64,000 nt of DNA from JAVKFY01 sp040223615 (GTDB lineage Bacteria > Pseudomonadota > Alphaproteobacteria > GCA-2731375): contig JAVKFY010000008.1 of the NCBI GenBank assembly GCA_040223615.1, positions 103,405 to 167,404 of the forward strand. Direction: 5' to 3'. The position numbers and the translations under genes are program-made. How positions within the stretch are numbered: position 1 is the first letter of the stretch; each line of letters opens with the position of its first letter. The notes beneath the pieces were generated by a model. The model was not told the DNA's origin, did no database searches, and saw only the letters and a program-made list of their open reading frames with translations. Shown here piece after piece: positions 53,322-62,357 of this stretch.

Positions 53322-54877
53322 CAGTCGGCCGCCGCCGTGGTGTCCTCGACGAAGCGCGGGAACACGCCCGACGGTGCCGGCAGATCGGTGCCGGGCACCA
53401 GCGCGCCGCTCTCTCCCAGCGCCGCGAAGTCGCGCGCGTCGGCCGGCACGCCAAGCTGGTCGAGCAGCTTGTTGGCCGAGTCCGGCATCACCGGCTGCAC
53501 CAGGATCGCCAGATGCCGCACGGTCTCGGCCAGCACGTAGAGCACCGTGTCCATGCGCGCGCGATCGGTCTTGCGCAGCGCCCACGGCGCCTCGGCATCG
53601 ATGTAGCGGTTGGCGTCGCCGGCGACCTGGAACAGGTCAGCCAGCGCCAGGTGGATCGCCTGGCTGTCGAGATGCGCGCGCATCTTGTCGGCCAGGCCAT
53701 GCGCGGCCGCCAGCAGCGCCTGGTCCTCGGCCGAGAAGTCGCCGGGCCGCGGCACCTTGGCCTCGCAATGCTTGGCGACGATCGACAGCGAACGCTGGGC
53801 CAGGTTGCCAAGGTCGTTGGCCAGGTCGCTGTTCGTCCGGTTGATCATCGCGCGGTGCGAGAAGTCGCCGTCATTGCCGAACGGCACCTCGCGCATCAGG
53901 AAGTAGCGCACCTGGTCGAGCCCGTACTGTTCGATCAGCGCGAACGGGTCGATCACGTTGCCCAGCGACTTGGAGATCTTCTGGCCCTCATTGGTCCACC
54001 AGCCGTGCGCGAACACCCGCGCCGGCGGCTCCAGGCCGGCCGACATCAAGAACGCCGGCCAGTACACCGCGTGGAAGCGCAGGATGTCCTTGCCGACGAT
54101 GTGCAGCGCCGGCCAGTAGGTTTCGTACATCCCCGCCTTGTCGGGATAGCCGAGCGCGGTGATGTAGTTGGTCAAGGCGTCGAGCCAGACGTACATCACG
54201 TGCTTGTCGTCGCCAGGCACCGGCACGCCCCAGGTGAAGCTGGTGCGGCTGACCGACAGGTCGCGCAGGCCGCCCTTGACGAAGCTCACCACCTCGTTGC
54301 GCCGGCCCGGCGGCAGGATGAAATCCGGGTTCCGGTCGTAGAACTCGAGCAGCCGGTCCTGCCACGCCGACAGCTTGAAGAAGTAGCTCGGCTCCTCGAC
54401 CCACGCCACCGGCGCGCCGGACGGCGCCAGCTTGGTGCCGTCGGGGCCGTCGGTCAGTTCCTCCTCGCCGTAGAAGGCCTCGTCGCGCACCGCGTACCAG
54501 CCGGCATAGCTGCCCAGGTAGATGTCGCCGGCCTCCTGGATGCGCTGCCAGATCGCCTGGCTGGCCGCCGTATGCCGGTCCTCGGTGGTGCGGATGAAGT
54601 CGTCGTTGGAGACGTTCAGCGCCGCCGCCAGATCGCGGAATTCCTGGCTCACGCGGTCGCAATAGGTCTGCGTGTCGACGCCGGCGGCCTTGGCCGACTG
54701 GTCGACCTTCTGGCCGTGTTCGTCGGTGCCGGTCAGGAACCGCACGTCCTTGCCGTCCAGCCGCATGAACCGGGCCAGCACGTCGCACGCCAGGGTCGTA
54801 TAGGCGTGGCCGATGTGCGGCTTGTCGTTCACATAGTAGATCGGCGTGGTGACGTAGAACGTGTTCGAGGCGGCCAT
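53321..54877 (-). CDS. metG: Methionyl-tRNA synthetase
   Basis: A 518-residue class I synthetase charging tRNA-Met. HIGH signature in DKPHIGHAYTTLACDVLARF, then TGTDEHGQKV, the KMSKS-like motif GQKISKSLGNVIDP, and a helical anticodon-binding domain with NDLGNLAQRSLSIV. There is no zinc knuckle of the CxxC type and no C-terminal dimerisation domain, as in the shorter MetG form. ATG 54877 is chosen over a start 15 nt upstream because it gives the family N-terminus. Confidence 0.96.
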   Translation of the reverse strand: MAASNTFYVTTPIYYVNDKPHIGHAYTTLACDVLARFMRLDGKDVRFLTGTDEHGQKVDQSAKAAGVDTQTYCDRVSQEFRDLAAALNVSNDDFIRTTEDRHTAASQAIWQRIQEAGDIYLGSYAGWYAVRDEAFYGEEELTDGPDGTKLAPSGAPVAWVEEPSYFFKLSAWQDRLLEFYDRNPDFILPPGRRNEVVSFVKGGLRDLSVSRTSFTWGVPVPGDDKHVMYVWLDALTNYITALGYPDKAGMYETYWPALHIVGKDILRFHAVYWPAFLMSAGLEPPARVFAHGWWTNEGQKISKSLGNVIDPFALIEQYGLDQVRYFLMREVPFGNDGDFSHRAMINRTNSDLANDLGNLAQRSLSIVAKHCEAKVPRPGDFSAEDQALLAAAHGLADKMRAHLDSQAIHLALADLFQVAGDANRYIDAEAPWALRKTDRARMDTVLYVLAETVRHLAILVQPVMPDSANKLLDQLGVPADARDFAALGESGALVPGTDLPAPSGVFPRFVEDTTAAAD

Positions 54878-54916
54878 GGGTTCAGGGTCCAATGCCGGAA
54901 AGGCCGCCCCGGAGCG

Positions 54917-55981
54917 TTACGCGCGGGCGGCCTGTTCCAGGGCTAAGAAAATCGCCAGCACCGCCTGTTTGCGGTCCATGTTCACCGCATCGGTACGGGC
55001 GACGAGCTGGGTGATCTTTTCCCACACGTCCACCCAGCGATCAAGGTTGCCCGCCGCCAGCCGGCGGGCCAGCGCCGCCTCGCCGGCCGCCGCTTCCGCC
55101 GGCGCCTCGGCGGCCACGCCGGCGCGCACCAGCCGGGTCAGCCACACCGGTACCAGCGCGGTCCACAGCCGGTAGTCGGCTTCCGCCCCGCGCCGGGCCA
55201 GCCGGTCGGCCAGGGTATGGACCTGGGCATAGTCGACCCGCGGCAGGTCCGACAGCAACTGCACCAGCTTGCCGTAGACGTCGACGCCGCCGGCTTCGGC
55301 CAGTTCGAGGGCCAGACCAGGGCTCCCGTCAGCCAGCCGCGACAGCACCGCGGCGTCCGCCGGCACGACCATATCGGCCTGCTGTCGCAGCACTTCGGCG
55401 ACCTCGTCGTCGGTCAGCGGACGCAGGTTCAGGCGGCGGCATCGTGAACGGATGGTCGGCAGCAACCGCCCCGGCGCATGACTTACCAGCAGCAGGACGG
55501 TGCGCTCTGGTGGTTCCTCAAGAATCTTCAGCAACGCATTGGCTGCATTGGCGTTCAGTTGATCCATCGAGTCGATAATCGCAACCCGCCAGCCGCCCTC
55601 GGCGCTGGTCATGGCGAAGAAGTTGCCAAGCGCCCTCACCTGCTCGACCCGGATCTCGGTGCGCATCCGCTTGCGCTTGTCGTCGTGCTCCAGGGTCAGC
55701 ACGCGCAGGTCGCCATGGCCGCCGGCGGCGACGCGGCGGAAGGTCGGGCTGTCGGGCGCCAGGTTCACGCCTCCGCCGCGCTCGGCCGGCGGGCTCAGGA
55801 GGGTGCGGGCGATGTGATAGGCCAGGGTCGCCTTGCCGATGCCGCGCGGGCCGCAGATCAGCCACGCATGCGCCATCTTGCCGGCGTCGATCGCGGCGCG
55901 AACCGAGGCCGCGGCCGTCTGGTGCCCGACCAGCTTCGGCGCCAGGGCCGGCCGGCGCAGCAGCTCCTCGTCCGGGCTCAC
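54917..55981 (-). CDS. holB: DNA polymerase III delta' subunit
   Basis: A 354-residue clamp-loader subunit. Walker A GPRGIGKAT at ~44-52, then IIDSMDQLNANAANALLKILEEPPERTVLLLVSHAPGRLLPTIRSRCRRL, the AAA+ core with the SRC motif; helical C-terminus for contacts. Start is GTG overlapping the dac stop (GTGA). The thymidylate kinase gene tmk, often between these two genes, is absent. Confidence 0.94.
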   Translation of the reverse strand: MSPDEELLRRPALAPKLVGHQTAAASVRAAIDAGKMAHAWLICGPRGIGKATLAYHIARTLLSPPAERGGGVNLAPDSPTFRRVAAGGHGDLRVLTLEHDDKRKRMRTEIRVEQVRALGNFFAMTSAEGGWRVAIIDSMDQLNANAANALLKILEEPPERTVLLLVSHAPGRLLPTIRSRCRRLNLRPLTDDEVAEVLRQQADMVVPADAAVLSRLADGSPGLALELAEAGGVDVYGKLVQLLSDLPRVDYAQVHTLADRLARRGAEADYRLWTALVPVWLTRLVRAGVAAEAPAEAAAGEAALARRLAAGNLDRWVDVWEKITQLVARTDAVNMDRKQAVLAIFLALEQAARA

Positions 55982-57117
55982 TGCTGCGAAGCCAGGCCCC
56001 AGACCATGTGGCCGAGGCGGGCGAAGATGCGGCCGACGGCGCCCAGGCGCTCCACGTCGGCGCCGGCCAGCAGCGGCACGTCCTTGGCCTCCATCTCCGG
56101 CGCGCTGATCGTCAGGGTGGCGATCCGGGTGCCCTTGGTGATCGGCGCCGGTACCGGCCCGTCGTAGCGCACCGCGACCTTGAGTTCGTTGCGGCCGGCG
56201 CGCGGTAGCAGCACTTCGACCGGTTCGGCCGGCACCAGCGGCACCGTGGTCTCGCCGCCGAGCCAGACGTCGGCGTCCGCGACGGTTTCGCCGGCCTTGA
56301 ACAACTTGACCGCCTCGAACTCGCGGAAGCCCCATTCGAGCAGCCGGGCGCTCTCGCGGCTGCGCTGGTTCACGCTCTCCAGGCCGTTGACCACGAGCAC
56401 CAGCCGGCGGCCGTCGCGCACCGCGGACGCGACCAGACCGTAACCGGACGCCTCGGTGTGGCCGGTCTTCAGGCCGTCGGCGCCGATGTCCTTGTACAGC
56501 AGTGGATTGCGGTTGCCCTGCTTGATCCCGGCATAGGTGAACTCGAGCTCGGCGAAATACTTGTAGTACTCAGGAAAATCCAGGATCAGGTGGGTCGCGA
56601 GCTTGGCCAGGTCGCGCGCGCTCATGTGATGGTCGGGGTCCGGCCAGCCGCTGGCGTTGATGAAGGAACTGTCGGTCAGGCCGAGCTCGTGCGCCCGTTC
56701 GGTCATCTTGGTGGCGAAGGCCGCCTCGGTGCCGCCGAGCCCCTCGGCGACGACGATGCAGGCATCGTTGCCGGACTGCACGACGATGCCGCGGATCAGG
56801 TCCTCGATGCGGGCCTGCTTGCCGACCTCGACGAACATCTTCGAGCCGCCCATCTTCCAGGCCTTCTCGGAGACCTCGAAGCTGTCGTCCAGCTTCACCC
56901 GGCCTTCTGTCAGCGCCTCGAATAGCATCGAGATGGTCATCAGCTTGGACATCGACGCCGGCGGCATCTGCGTGTCGGCGTCCTTGGCCAGCAGGACCGT
57001 GCCGGTGCCGATGTCGACCAGGATGGCGTGCCTGGCCGGTGTGTCGATCGCGTGCGCCGCCGGCGCCAGCGCGCACAACAGAATCGCGATCCCGGCCAAG
57101 CGTCGAATGGCGGTCAT
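55978..57117 (-). CDS. D-alanyl-D-alanine carboxypeptidase (penicillin-binding protein)
   Basis: A 379-residue low-molecular-weight PBP of the DacA/C family. Signal peptide (MTAIRRLAGIAILLCALAPAAHA); active-site S55-x-x-K58 in PPASMSKLM, SxN in VQSGNDAC, and KTG in DGLKTGHTEAS; C-terminal beta-domain (PBP5_C-like) and a short amphipathic anchor at the end (FARLGHMVWGLASQQ). It trims the pentapeptide of peptidoglycan. ATG 57117 is favoured over 57123 by the spacing of GGGAG. Upstream of holB by overlapping GTGA. Confidence 0.94.
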   Translation of the reverse strand: MTAIRRLAGIAILLCALAPAAHAIDTPARHAILVDIGTGTVLLAKDADTQMPPASMSKLMTISMLFEALTEGRVKLDDSFEVSEKAWKMGGSKMFVEVGKQARIEDLIRGIVVQSGNDACIVVAEGLGGTEAAFATKMTERAHELGLTDSSFINASGWPDPDHHMSARDLAKLATHLILDFPEYYKYFAELEFTYAGIKQGNRNPLLYKDIGADGLKTGHTEASGYGLVASAVRDGRRLVLVVNGLESVNQRSRESARLLEWGFREFEAVKLFKAGETVADADVWLGGETTVPLVPAEPVEVLLPRAGRNELKVAVRYDGPVPAPITKGTRIATLTISAPEMEAKDVPLLAGADVERLGAVGRIFARLGHMVWGLASQQ

Positions 57118-57196
57118 CCTCATCTCTCCCTAGCTTGCCGGCGCAGCATGATCGATGCCCGGTCTGGCTGTAAACCAGGGCGATATTGTGGCGGCG

Positions 57197-58246
57197 CTAG
57201 TCGACGATGATGCGGGCGTCGGTGATACCGGTGGCCAGAACCTTGTCCAGGGCCTGGTCCGCCTGGTCGACCGAGGCGAGCGGGCCGATCAGAACGCGGA
57301 AGAAGTCCTGCTGCGCCACGCGCACATTGGCGACCTCGGTCGGCCCCAGCGATGCCAGTCGGGCGCGCAGCCGATTGGCGTTGTCGAAACGGGTGAACGA
57401 GCCGGCCTGGATGAAGATGTTCGGCGCGCGCTTGACCGGGAGCTGGCGCACCTGGCCCGATGGCTGCGGCACCAGGCCGACATTCCCGGTCGTGGTGGTG
57501 GGCTCGGCCTGGCGCGGCGCGGCGTCGGCGACCAGCGCGGCGGGCTTGTCGTCGTCGGACTGCGCCGGGTTCGCCACCCGTCCGCCGGGCGGTGGCGGCA
57601 GGGATTCGCTGCCGACCCCGGCCTGCTTGACCGCCGGCAGCGCGTCGCGCTCGGCCGGCGTGGTCACCGGCTTGGCCATGATGGTCGCGCCGGCCGGCGC
57701 GTCGCCGCCGATCACGTTGACCCGCACCTTGGCGGTGCCATTGCGCTCGAACCCCAGGAGCTGAGCGGCGCGCCGCGACACGTCGATGATACGCCCGTTC
57801 ACGAACGGGCCACGGTCGTTCACCCGCAGCTCCAGCGAGCGGCCGTTCTCCAGGTTGGTGACCTGGACCAGCGACGGCAGCGGCAGCGTCTTGTGCGCCG
57901 CCGTCAGGGTGTTCATGTCGTAGGTCTCGCCGTTGGCGGTCTTGCGGCCATGGAACTTGCCGCCGTACCACGAGGCGATCCCGGTCTCGTCGTAGCCAGG
58001 CTGGCTGGCGGGATAATACCAGACGCCCTTGACCTGATAGGGCTTGCCGATCTTGACGCCGTTCGGCGCCGAGCCGTCGGCGCGGGCGACCTGCTTGCCG
58101 GCGAAGATCGCCAGCTTCGCCTCGGCACAGCCGGCCAGCAGCAACGCGGCGGCGGCCAGGGCCGCCAGGGTCCGCCCTATTGGAGACCGCCGATGGCGTC
58201 CGACAGGTGCCCCACCGCGAGCGCGAAGTAGGTCGATCGGTTCCAT
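57197..58246 (-). CDS. rlpA: RlpA-like septal lytic transglycosylase lipoprotein with SPOR domain
   Basis: A 349-residue lipoprotein: lipobox ALLLAGC near residue 40 (cysteine anchor), the double-psi beta-barrel domain (GIASWYGGKFHGRKTANGETYDMNTLTAAHKTLPLPSLVQVTN, then VNDRGPFVNGRIIDVSRRAAQLLGF with the catalytic Asp), a Pro-rich linker and a C-terminal SPOR domain (IFIQAGSFTRFDNANRLRARL) which binds denuded septal glycans. The only good start, ATG 58246, overlaps the upstream mltB-like gene by 70 nt. Confidence 0.9.
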   Translation of the reverse strand: MEPIDLLRARGGAPVGRHRRSPIGRTLAALAAAALLLAGCAEAKLAIFAGKQVARADGSAPNGVKIGKPYQVKGVWYYPASQPGYDETGIASWYGGKFHGRKTANGETYDMNTLTAAHKTLPLPSLVQVTNLENGRSLELRVNDRGPFVNGRIIDVSRRAAQLLGFERNGTAKVRVNVIGGDAPAGATIMAKPVTTPAERDALPAVKQAGVGSESLPPPPGGRVANPAQSDDDKPAALVADAAPRQAEPTTTTGNVGLVPQPSGQVRQLPVKRAPNIFIQAGSFTRFDNANRLRARLASLGPTEVANVRVAQQDFFRVLIGPLASVDQADQALDKVLATGITDARIIVD

Positions 58247-59160
58247 TTCAGAATGTTCCGGTAGTTCTGGTAGACGAGATACGCAGGCGTCGCGGAGTCC
58301 TTCACGGGCAGCACCAGCGAAGCCGGCAGGTCGCGGTCCGGCAGGTCGCCGCCGTCGGCGCGGCGCACGCCCAGCGCCTGCCACTCCGACAACCGCTTTT
58401 CAATATCCAGGCTGGCCAGCGACAGGTCGAAGCCGGCTGGCAATGTCACCTTGCGGCCCCAGGTGATGTCGTCGCGCCAGCCGACCCGGGCCAGGTAGTT
58501 GGCGGCCGAGGCGAAGACGTCGGCCTGGGTCTCCCAGATGTCGCGGCGGCCGTCGCCATTCTCGTCGACGGCGAAGTTATTGAAGCTGGACGGCATGAAC
58601 TGCGGCTGGCCCATGGCGCCGGCCCAGCTCCCCATCATCCGGTCCGCCGTGATGTGGCCGCCGTTCAGGATATTGAGCGCGTGCATCAACTCGCCGCGGA
58701 AGTAGGCCGATCGCCGGCCGTCGTGGGCCAGGGTGGCCAGCGAGGCGATCACCGGAAAGCCGCCGGTCACCCGGCCGAAGTCAGTCTCGATGCCCCACAG
58801 CGCGACCACGAAGCGCGGCTGCACGCCGTATTTCTTGCCGATGGCGTCGAGCATCGCCTTGTGTTCGCCATAGCGGGCGCGGCCGCGCTGCTTGCGCGAG
58901 TCCGGCACCACCCGGTCGAGATACTGCGGAAAGGTCAGCGTGAACTCGGGCTGCTTTCGATCCAGCTCGATGACCCGTGGGATCGGCTGCACGCCGGCGA
59001 AGGCCTGATCGAGGATCTCGGCCCGGATGCCCTTGCCCAGCGCCTCCGCGCGAACGCCGTCCAGCCAGGTGGCGAAGTCGTCCGCGGCCAGCGCCGGACT
59101 GCTGCCGATGAGCGCCAGCCAGCCGGCCACGCTCAATATCTTGCGTATGTTGCGTCGCAT
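58177..59160 (-). CDS. mltB: Lytic murein transglycosylase (MltB/SLT family)
   Basis: A 327-residue exported transglycosylase. Signal peptide (MRRNIRKILSVAGWLALIGSSPALA), then the family core: IPRVIELDRKQPEFTLTF, VALWGIETDFGRVTGGFPVIASLATLA with the catalytic Glu, GSWAGAMGQPQFMPSSFNNFAVD and NYLARVGWRD. It cuts the glycan strands of peptidoglycan with 1,6-anhydro products. AGAGG is 5 nt before ATG 59160. First gene of the mltB-rlpA-dac-holB-metG run. Confidence 0.94.
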   Translation of the reverse strand: MRRNIRKILSVAGWLALIGSSPALAADDFATWLDGVRAEALGKGIRAEILDQAFAGVQPIPRVIELDRKQPEFTLTFPQYLDRVVPDSRKQRGRARYGEHKAMLDAIGKKYGVQPRFVVALWGIETDFGRVTGGFPVIASLATLAHDGRRSAYFRGELMHALNILNGGHITADRMMGSWAGAMGQPQFMPSSFNNFAVDENGDGRRDIWETQADVFASAANYLARVGWRDDITWGRKVTLPAGFDLSLASLDIEKRLSEWQALGVRRADGGDLPDRDLPASLVLPVKDSATPAYLVYQNYRNILKWNRSTYFALAVGHLSDAIGGLQ

Positions 59161-59235
59161 ACATGCCTCTGCTTGTGTTTGACCTTGTGCCACAGGCCAG
59201 CGCGCCTGACAACGCCCGGGCCGCTCAAAGCCGCG

Positions 59236-59427
59236 TTATTCGCCGCCGTCGCCGCCACCGTCACCGCCGCCTGAGCCATCGCCGCCGCGGCCGAAGAACC
59301 GCTTCAGGCTGATGAAGTCCCAGGCGTCGAGCACGATGACGATGGCGATCACCGTCCCGACCAGCCAGGGCCAGGGCGTTTCGAACCAGGCCCCGATCTC
59401 GGCGAGTTCCAGGACGGCATCATCCAT
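59236..59427 (-). CDS. Small membrane protein with Gly/Asp tail
   Basis: A 63-residue putative protein: an acidic N-terminus, one membrane helix (WPWLVGTVIAIVIVLDAW), a basic KRFFGRG turn and a tail of alternating Gly, Asp and Ser (GDGSGGGDGGGDGGE). No family recognised. Reading frame and hydrophobic profile look real, but support is only from composition. Sits 13 nt from the hydrolase gene and 75 nt from mltB, all on the minus strand. Confidence 0.5.
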   Translation of the reverse strand: MDDAVLELAEIGAWFETPWPWLVGTVIAIVIVLDAWDFISLKRFFGRGGDGSGGGDGGGDGGE

Positions 59428-59440
59428 CGGGCGGTTCCCG

Positions 59441-60187
59441 TCACGGTTGATGCGCGGCCAGGAAGCTGCGCACGTGGCGCAAGGCCAGCGGTATGCGGTC
59501 CGCCGGCTCGCGCCATGGGTACAGGCTGACCTGCGCGTTCGGCGCCAGCAGCGCCGATTCCATCGCCACCGCGTAGGGATGCGGCGGGATGTCGTCGGGC
59601 ATCACCAGCACCGGTGTCTGACAGTTGCGCACGAAGTCGCGGGTCACGGTGAACAGGAATTCCTCCTCGGCCGGATACATCTTGCGCAGGAAGGCGTCTG
59701 TCATCTCCGCGGTGATATCCGGCCGGCTGGCGCGAATCTCCGGCGCCCAGCCCTTCGAGTTGTTGTCATAGAACTGGGTCGGCAGTTCCGGGCGCACGCC
59801 GCTGGGGTGTACCAGGACCGCGGCGACCACGCGATCCGGCACGCGGCGCATCAGGTTCCAGCACATCGGCCCGCCGATGCAGAAGCCCATCAGCAGGAAC
59901 CGGTCGATGCCCAGGTGGTCCATCACCGCGAGCTGGTCGTCGGCGAAGGCGTCCCACGGCCGGTCGACCTCGACCGGCCCGCTGGAACCGCCACCGACGG
60001 CATTGCGCAGGTCGGCCGCGACCACGCGGTAGGTGTCGGCGAACTCGGCCAGCGGATCGAACGAGCCCGGCCCGCCGAGCTTGGCGATCGTCGCGTTCAA
60101 TCCGCCGCCCGGGACCACCAGCAGCGGAAACCCGGACCCGGCCTCCTTGTAGTGAATGCGGACCGGCCCGTTCTCCAAGATCGCCAT
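59441..60187 (-). CDS. Alpha/beta hydrolase with a cysteine nucleophile
   Basis: A 248-residue alpha/beta hydrolase. The oxyanion-hole region is LLVVPGGGLNATIAKLGGPGS and the nucleophile elbow is GFCIGG, with Cys103 in place of the usual Ser (G-x-C-x-G); a candidate catalytic His is in LALRHVRSFLAAH near the end. Dienelactone hydrolases use such a Cys, so the enzyme may act on a lactone or thioester-type substrate; the exact reaction is unknown. The ATG has GGGAG upstream. Lies next to the tRNA-Ser gene, on the other strand. Confidence 0.86.
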   Translation of the reverse strand: MAILENGPVRIHYKEAGSGFPLLVVPGGGLNATIAKLGGPGSFDPLAEFADTYRVVAADLRNAVGGGSSGPVEVDRPWDAFADDQLAVMDHLGIDRFLLMGFCIGGPMCWNLMRRVPDRVVAAVLVHPSGVRPELPTQFYDNNSKGWAPEIRASRPDITAEMTDAFLRKMYPAEEEFLFTVTRDFVRNCQTPVLVMPDDIPPHPYAVAMESALLAPNAQVSLYPWREPADRIPLALRHVRSFLAAHQP

Positions 60188-60296
60188 GGCGTCGCTCCCG
60201 ATTCCAGGCCGCATTCTACCGCGAATGCCCGCCGGAACCCGTCGCAACCCCTTCCCTTGCCGGCGCCCGTAGGCTAGGTCGTTGGCGCCAAGGCAA

Positions 60297-60386
60297 GGAT
60301 GGGTGGCCGAGCGGTTGAAGGCACCGGTCTTGAAAACCGGCAGAGGTTAACCCCTCTCGTGGGTTCGAATCCCACCCCATCCGCCA
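60297..60386 (+). tRNA. tRNA-Ser (anticodon TGA)
   Basis: A class II (long variable arm) tRNA: acceptor stem GGATGGG (60297-60303) pairs with CCCATCC (60376-60382), discriminator G and encoded CCA end at 60384-60386. Anticodon stem CCGGT/ACCGG encloses loop CTTGAAA, anticodon TGA at 60331-60333, reading UCA and other serine codons. T-arm GTGGG-TTCGAAT-CCCAC is standard. tRNA-Ser genes are common integration targets, and accessory-looking DNA follows. Confidence 0.97.
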
Positions 60387-60504
60387 CTAATTACGTCTAA
60401 CTATCTGAATTTGACTACTATTTTTTCGATATTTTTTATCTTACCCCACATTCTATACCACAAACTTGGCGGCGACTGGCCTTCGCTATGAGCAGGCACA
60501 CGGC
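60387..60504. other. AT-rich stretch after the tRNA, no gene
   Basis: About 120 nt much richer in A and T than the rest of the window, with a T-rich run near 60420-60441. It sits where an attachment-site scar or a transcription end would be expected. I see no integrase and no second copy of the tRNA end within the window. Confidence 0.5.
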
Positions 60505-61788
60505 CTACCTTTCGATAGCAAGCTTGGCAGCCGTGAAGGCGGTCTCAGATGCTTGCGAGTACAGGTCGTCAAGCCGGTTGCTCAGTGAGATCAATGCGGC
60601 GATGCGTTGGACCATCGTCTTGAACCAGCGGCGCTCGTCTACGCTCAGGGGCATGCCGTCCCGTCGGTTTGCCTGCCGGTAGCCGAGCCACTTCTTCAGT
60701 ACCGGATAGCCGCCAAGCTCGTACTTCCAGACGGCTTCGGGCACATTTGCGAAATACGCCCCCTCTGCGATGTAGAGGTCGCCCGTATCATCGCCCTAAA
60801 GTGGGAGTGCCTCCTCTTCGGCAGTGAAAGGTCGTCGCCGCCAGCGCCCCTTTGCGCCGCCCCAGTAGTTTACGCTGACGAGAAGGTCTTGCGGCTGGAT
60901 CGCCCCGCCACCTTCACGAGTTAGTTGAGCAAGCAGCGCCGCCCGCTCCTCGCCCAGCACTTCGATAATCAGATCACGGGCGTCCACATGCGCGTCTAGC
61001 AGACGAGCCACGAGGTCTCCGGCTTCGGCCACACGCCCAAAAAGCTCGACGTCATTGGGTACGGGAAGGTGCGCCCAGTCGGCCGCTAAGGCGCTCTTGT
61101 GGTCGGCCTGGTATGCCGGCGCATGAAGTAGCGCGAGCGCGACGCGCAACAGCCTGCCAGCAAGGCGAAGGGCATCATCGTCCCGACGTTCGCCTGACAG
61201 GCCAAGATGCGACCGCAAGACTCGCCAAGTGGCTTCAGGCAGATTGGCGTCGCGGTCGCCCAGTAGATCGGCGCCGCGCGTCTCTCTCGGGATCACGACG
61301 GAACCCCGCTCGTGGACGTGGAGATTGACCAGTGTCGTGGCGTAAAGCGGTCGCGTTTCAGACACCTTGCGAGGCTCAGGGACGGTCACAAGAAACTCGT
61401 TGCTGGACAGATTCAATCCGAACTCCGGTCGACTCCTGTTAAGCAACTTCCCCTCGGTTTCGTAGTAGATCCATCTCTGATCAAGAGGGAACGTGAGAAA
61501 CGGCATGATCTTGGATTGGTCGAAGCCGTCGCCGTGCAGCTTCTCCCAAACATTCTTCGGCTCATATCCCGCAAAGTCAGCGGCCATCGCTGGCGCCAAT
61601 GCAGCGGCATCTGGATAGGTAGCGGCCTCGATGTAGGCTTTCAGCCGATCAGCGAGAGTTTTACGATCATAGTCTATGACCGTGTATTCAATACCCCGGT
61701 TGTGGTTCACGCCCTGAAAGGCGACAGGGAAGAGCTCATCTATGGCCGGCCAACTTTCGTAGCCTGGCTCCTGTTCGTGTGGGGACAT
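60505..61788 (-). pseudogene. Type ISP-like restriction-modification C-terminal remnant with an in-frame stop
   Basis: An in-frame coding region interrupted by one TAG at 60796-60798. The upstream part (ATG 61788) has NRWRMSPHEQEPGYESWPAIDELFPV-type sequence, here starting at MSPHEQEPG, then FPVAFQGVNHNRGIEYTVIDYD, PFLTFPLDQRWIYYETEGKLLNRSRPEFG and VNYWGGAKGRWRRRPFT; after the stop the same frame continues with GDLYIAEGAYFANVPEAVW and YELGGYPVLKKWLGYR, which fit the C-terminus of type ISP-like restriction-modification enzymes. The open frame reaches back to 61902, with family-like residues from about 61839. The N-terminal helicase and methylase parts are missing, so the gene is truncated and broken. 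Likely island debris near a tRNA. Confidence 0.7.
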
Positions 61789-62002
61789 GCGCCAACGGTT
61801 CGCATGAGCGGGTGTAATCGGCTCGTAGGCAGCGACTTCGCCCAGGGGTAGCGGAGGTCGACCAGGTACTTCACCGGGTCGCGAAACTGCCGAATCACGC
61901 GCCTAGTATACGTCCAAATCCGTCCACGTCGGTGCAGCTCGGTGCGCGACCAGCACCAAATCGTGATTGCCGCCGGTTGGCAGTTGAGACTAGTTTCGGG
62001 TC
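61789..62002. other. 214-nt gap beyond the ISP remnant
   Basis: The first ~110 nt still carry in-frame residues of the ISP remnant up to a TAG at 61903-61905. Between there and the small gene at 62003 I see no convincing gene. A short minus-strand frame (RIWTYTRRVIRQFRDPVKYLVDL) has no clear start or family and may be degraded sequence. Confidence 0.5.
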
Positions 62003-62335
62003 ATGAGCGCACGCGGCACGCATTCTTGGCTAGCACTGCTCGTCGTCTTCGCGTTGGCGCTGGGCGTGACGGCGCGTGTCGTGGTGGCAGCGGATATGGC
62101 CGTCAGCATGACATCTAGCTCGGCGGGTGTGCCCGGCGACTGTGGCGATTGCGGCGACGGCGACGCTGGCATGGTATCGCTATGCCATTTGGTCTGCGGC
62201 AATCCTGCGGCACAGGGCGGCGACGCCTTCAGCGTGTCGGCGTCAGCGAGCATCGTGCGGCCCTTCGAGTCGGCGCGGTTTGCAGTAGGCCGCTCAGACC
62301 GGCCTGAACCCTCACCCCCCAGACCCACCACCTGA
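62003..62335 (+). CDS. Small exported Cys-containing protein next to a copper oxidase
   Basis: A 110-residue protein: hydrophobic N-terminal segment (WLALLVVFALALGVTARVVVAA, signal or anchor), then a GDCGDCGDGDAG stretch with four Cys in the CxxC-like and SLCHLVCGN parts. The Met/Cys/His content is like small proteins (DUF2946-type) found beside copper genes, but no family is assigned with confidence. It precedes the multicopper oxidase on the same strand by 123 nt, so a periplasmic metal-handling role is a guess from context. Confidence 0.65.
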   Translation: MSARGTHSWLALLVVFALALGVTARVVVAADMAVSMTSSSAGVPGDCGDCGDGDAGMVSLCHLVCGNPAAQGGDAFSVSASASIVRPFESARFAVGRSDRPEPSPPRPTT

Positions 62336-62357
62336 CCTGAACGCGTTGGCAGTGCTA

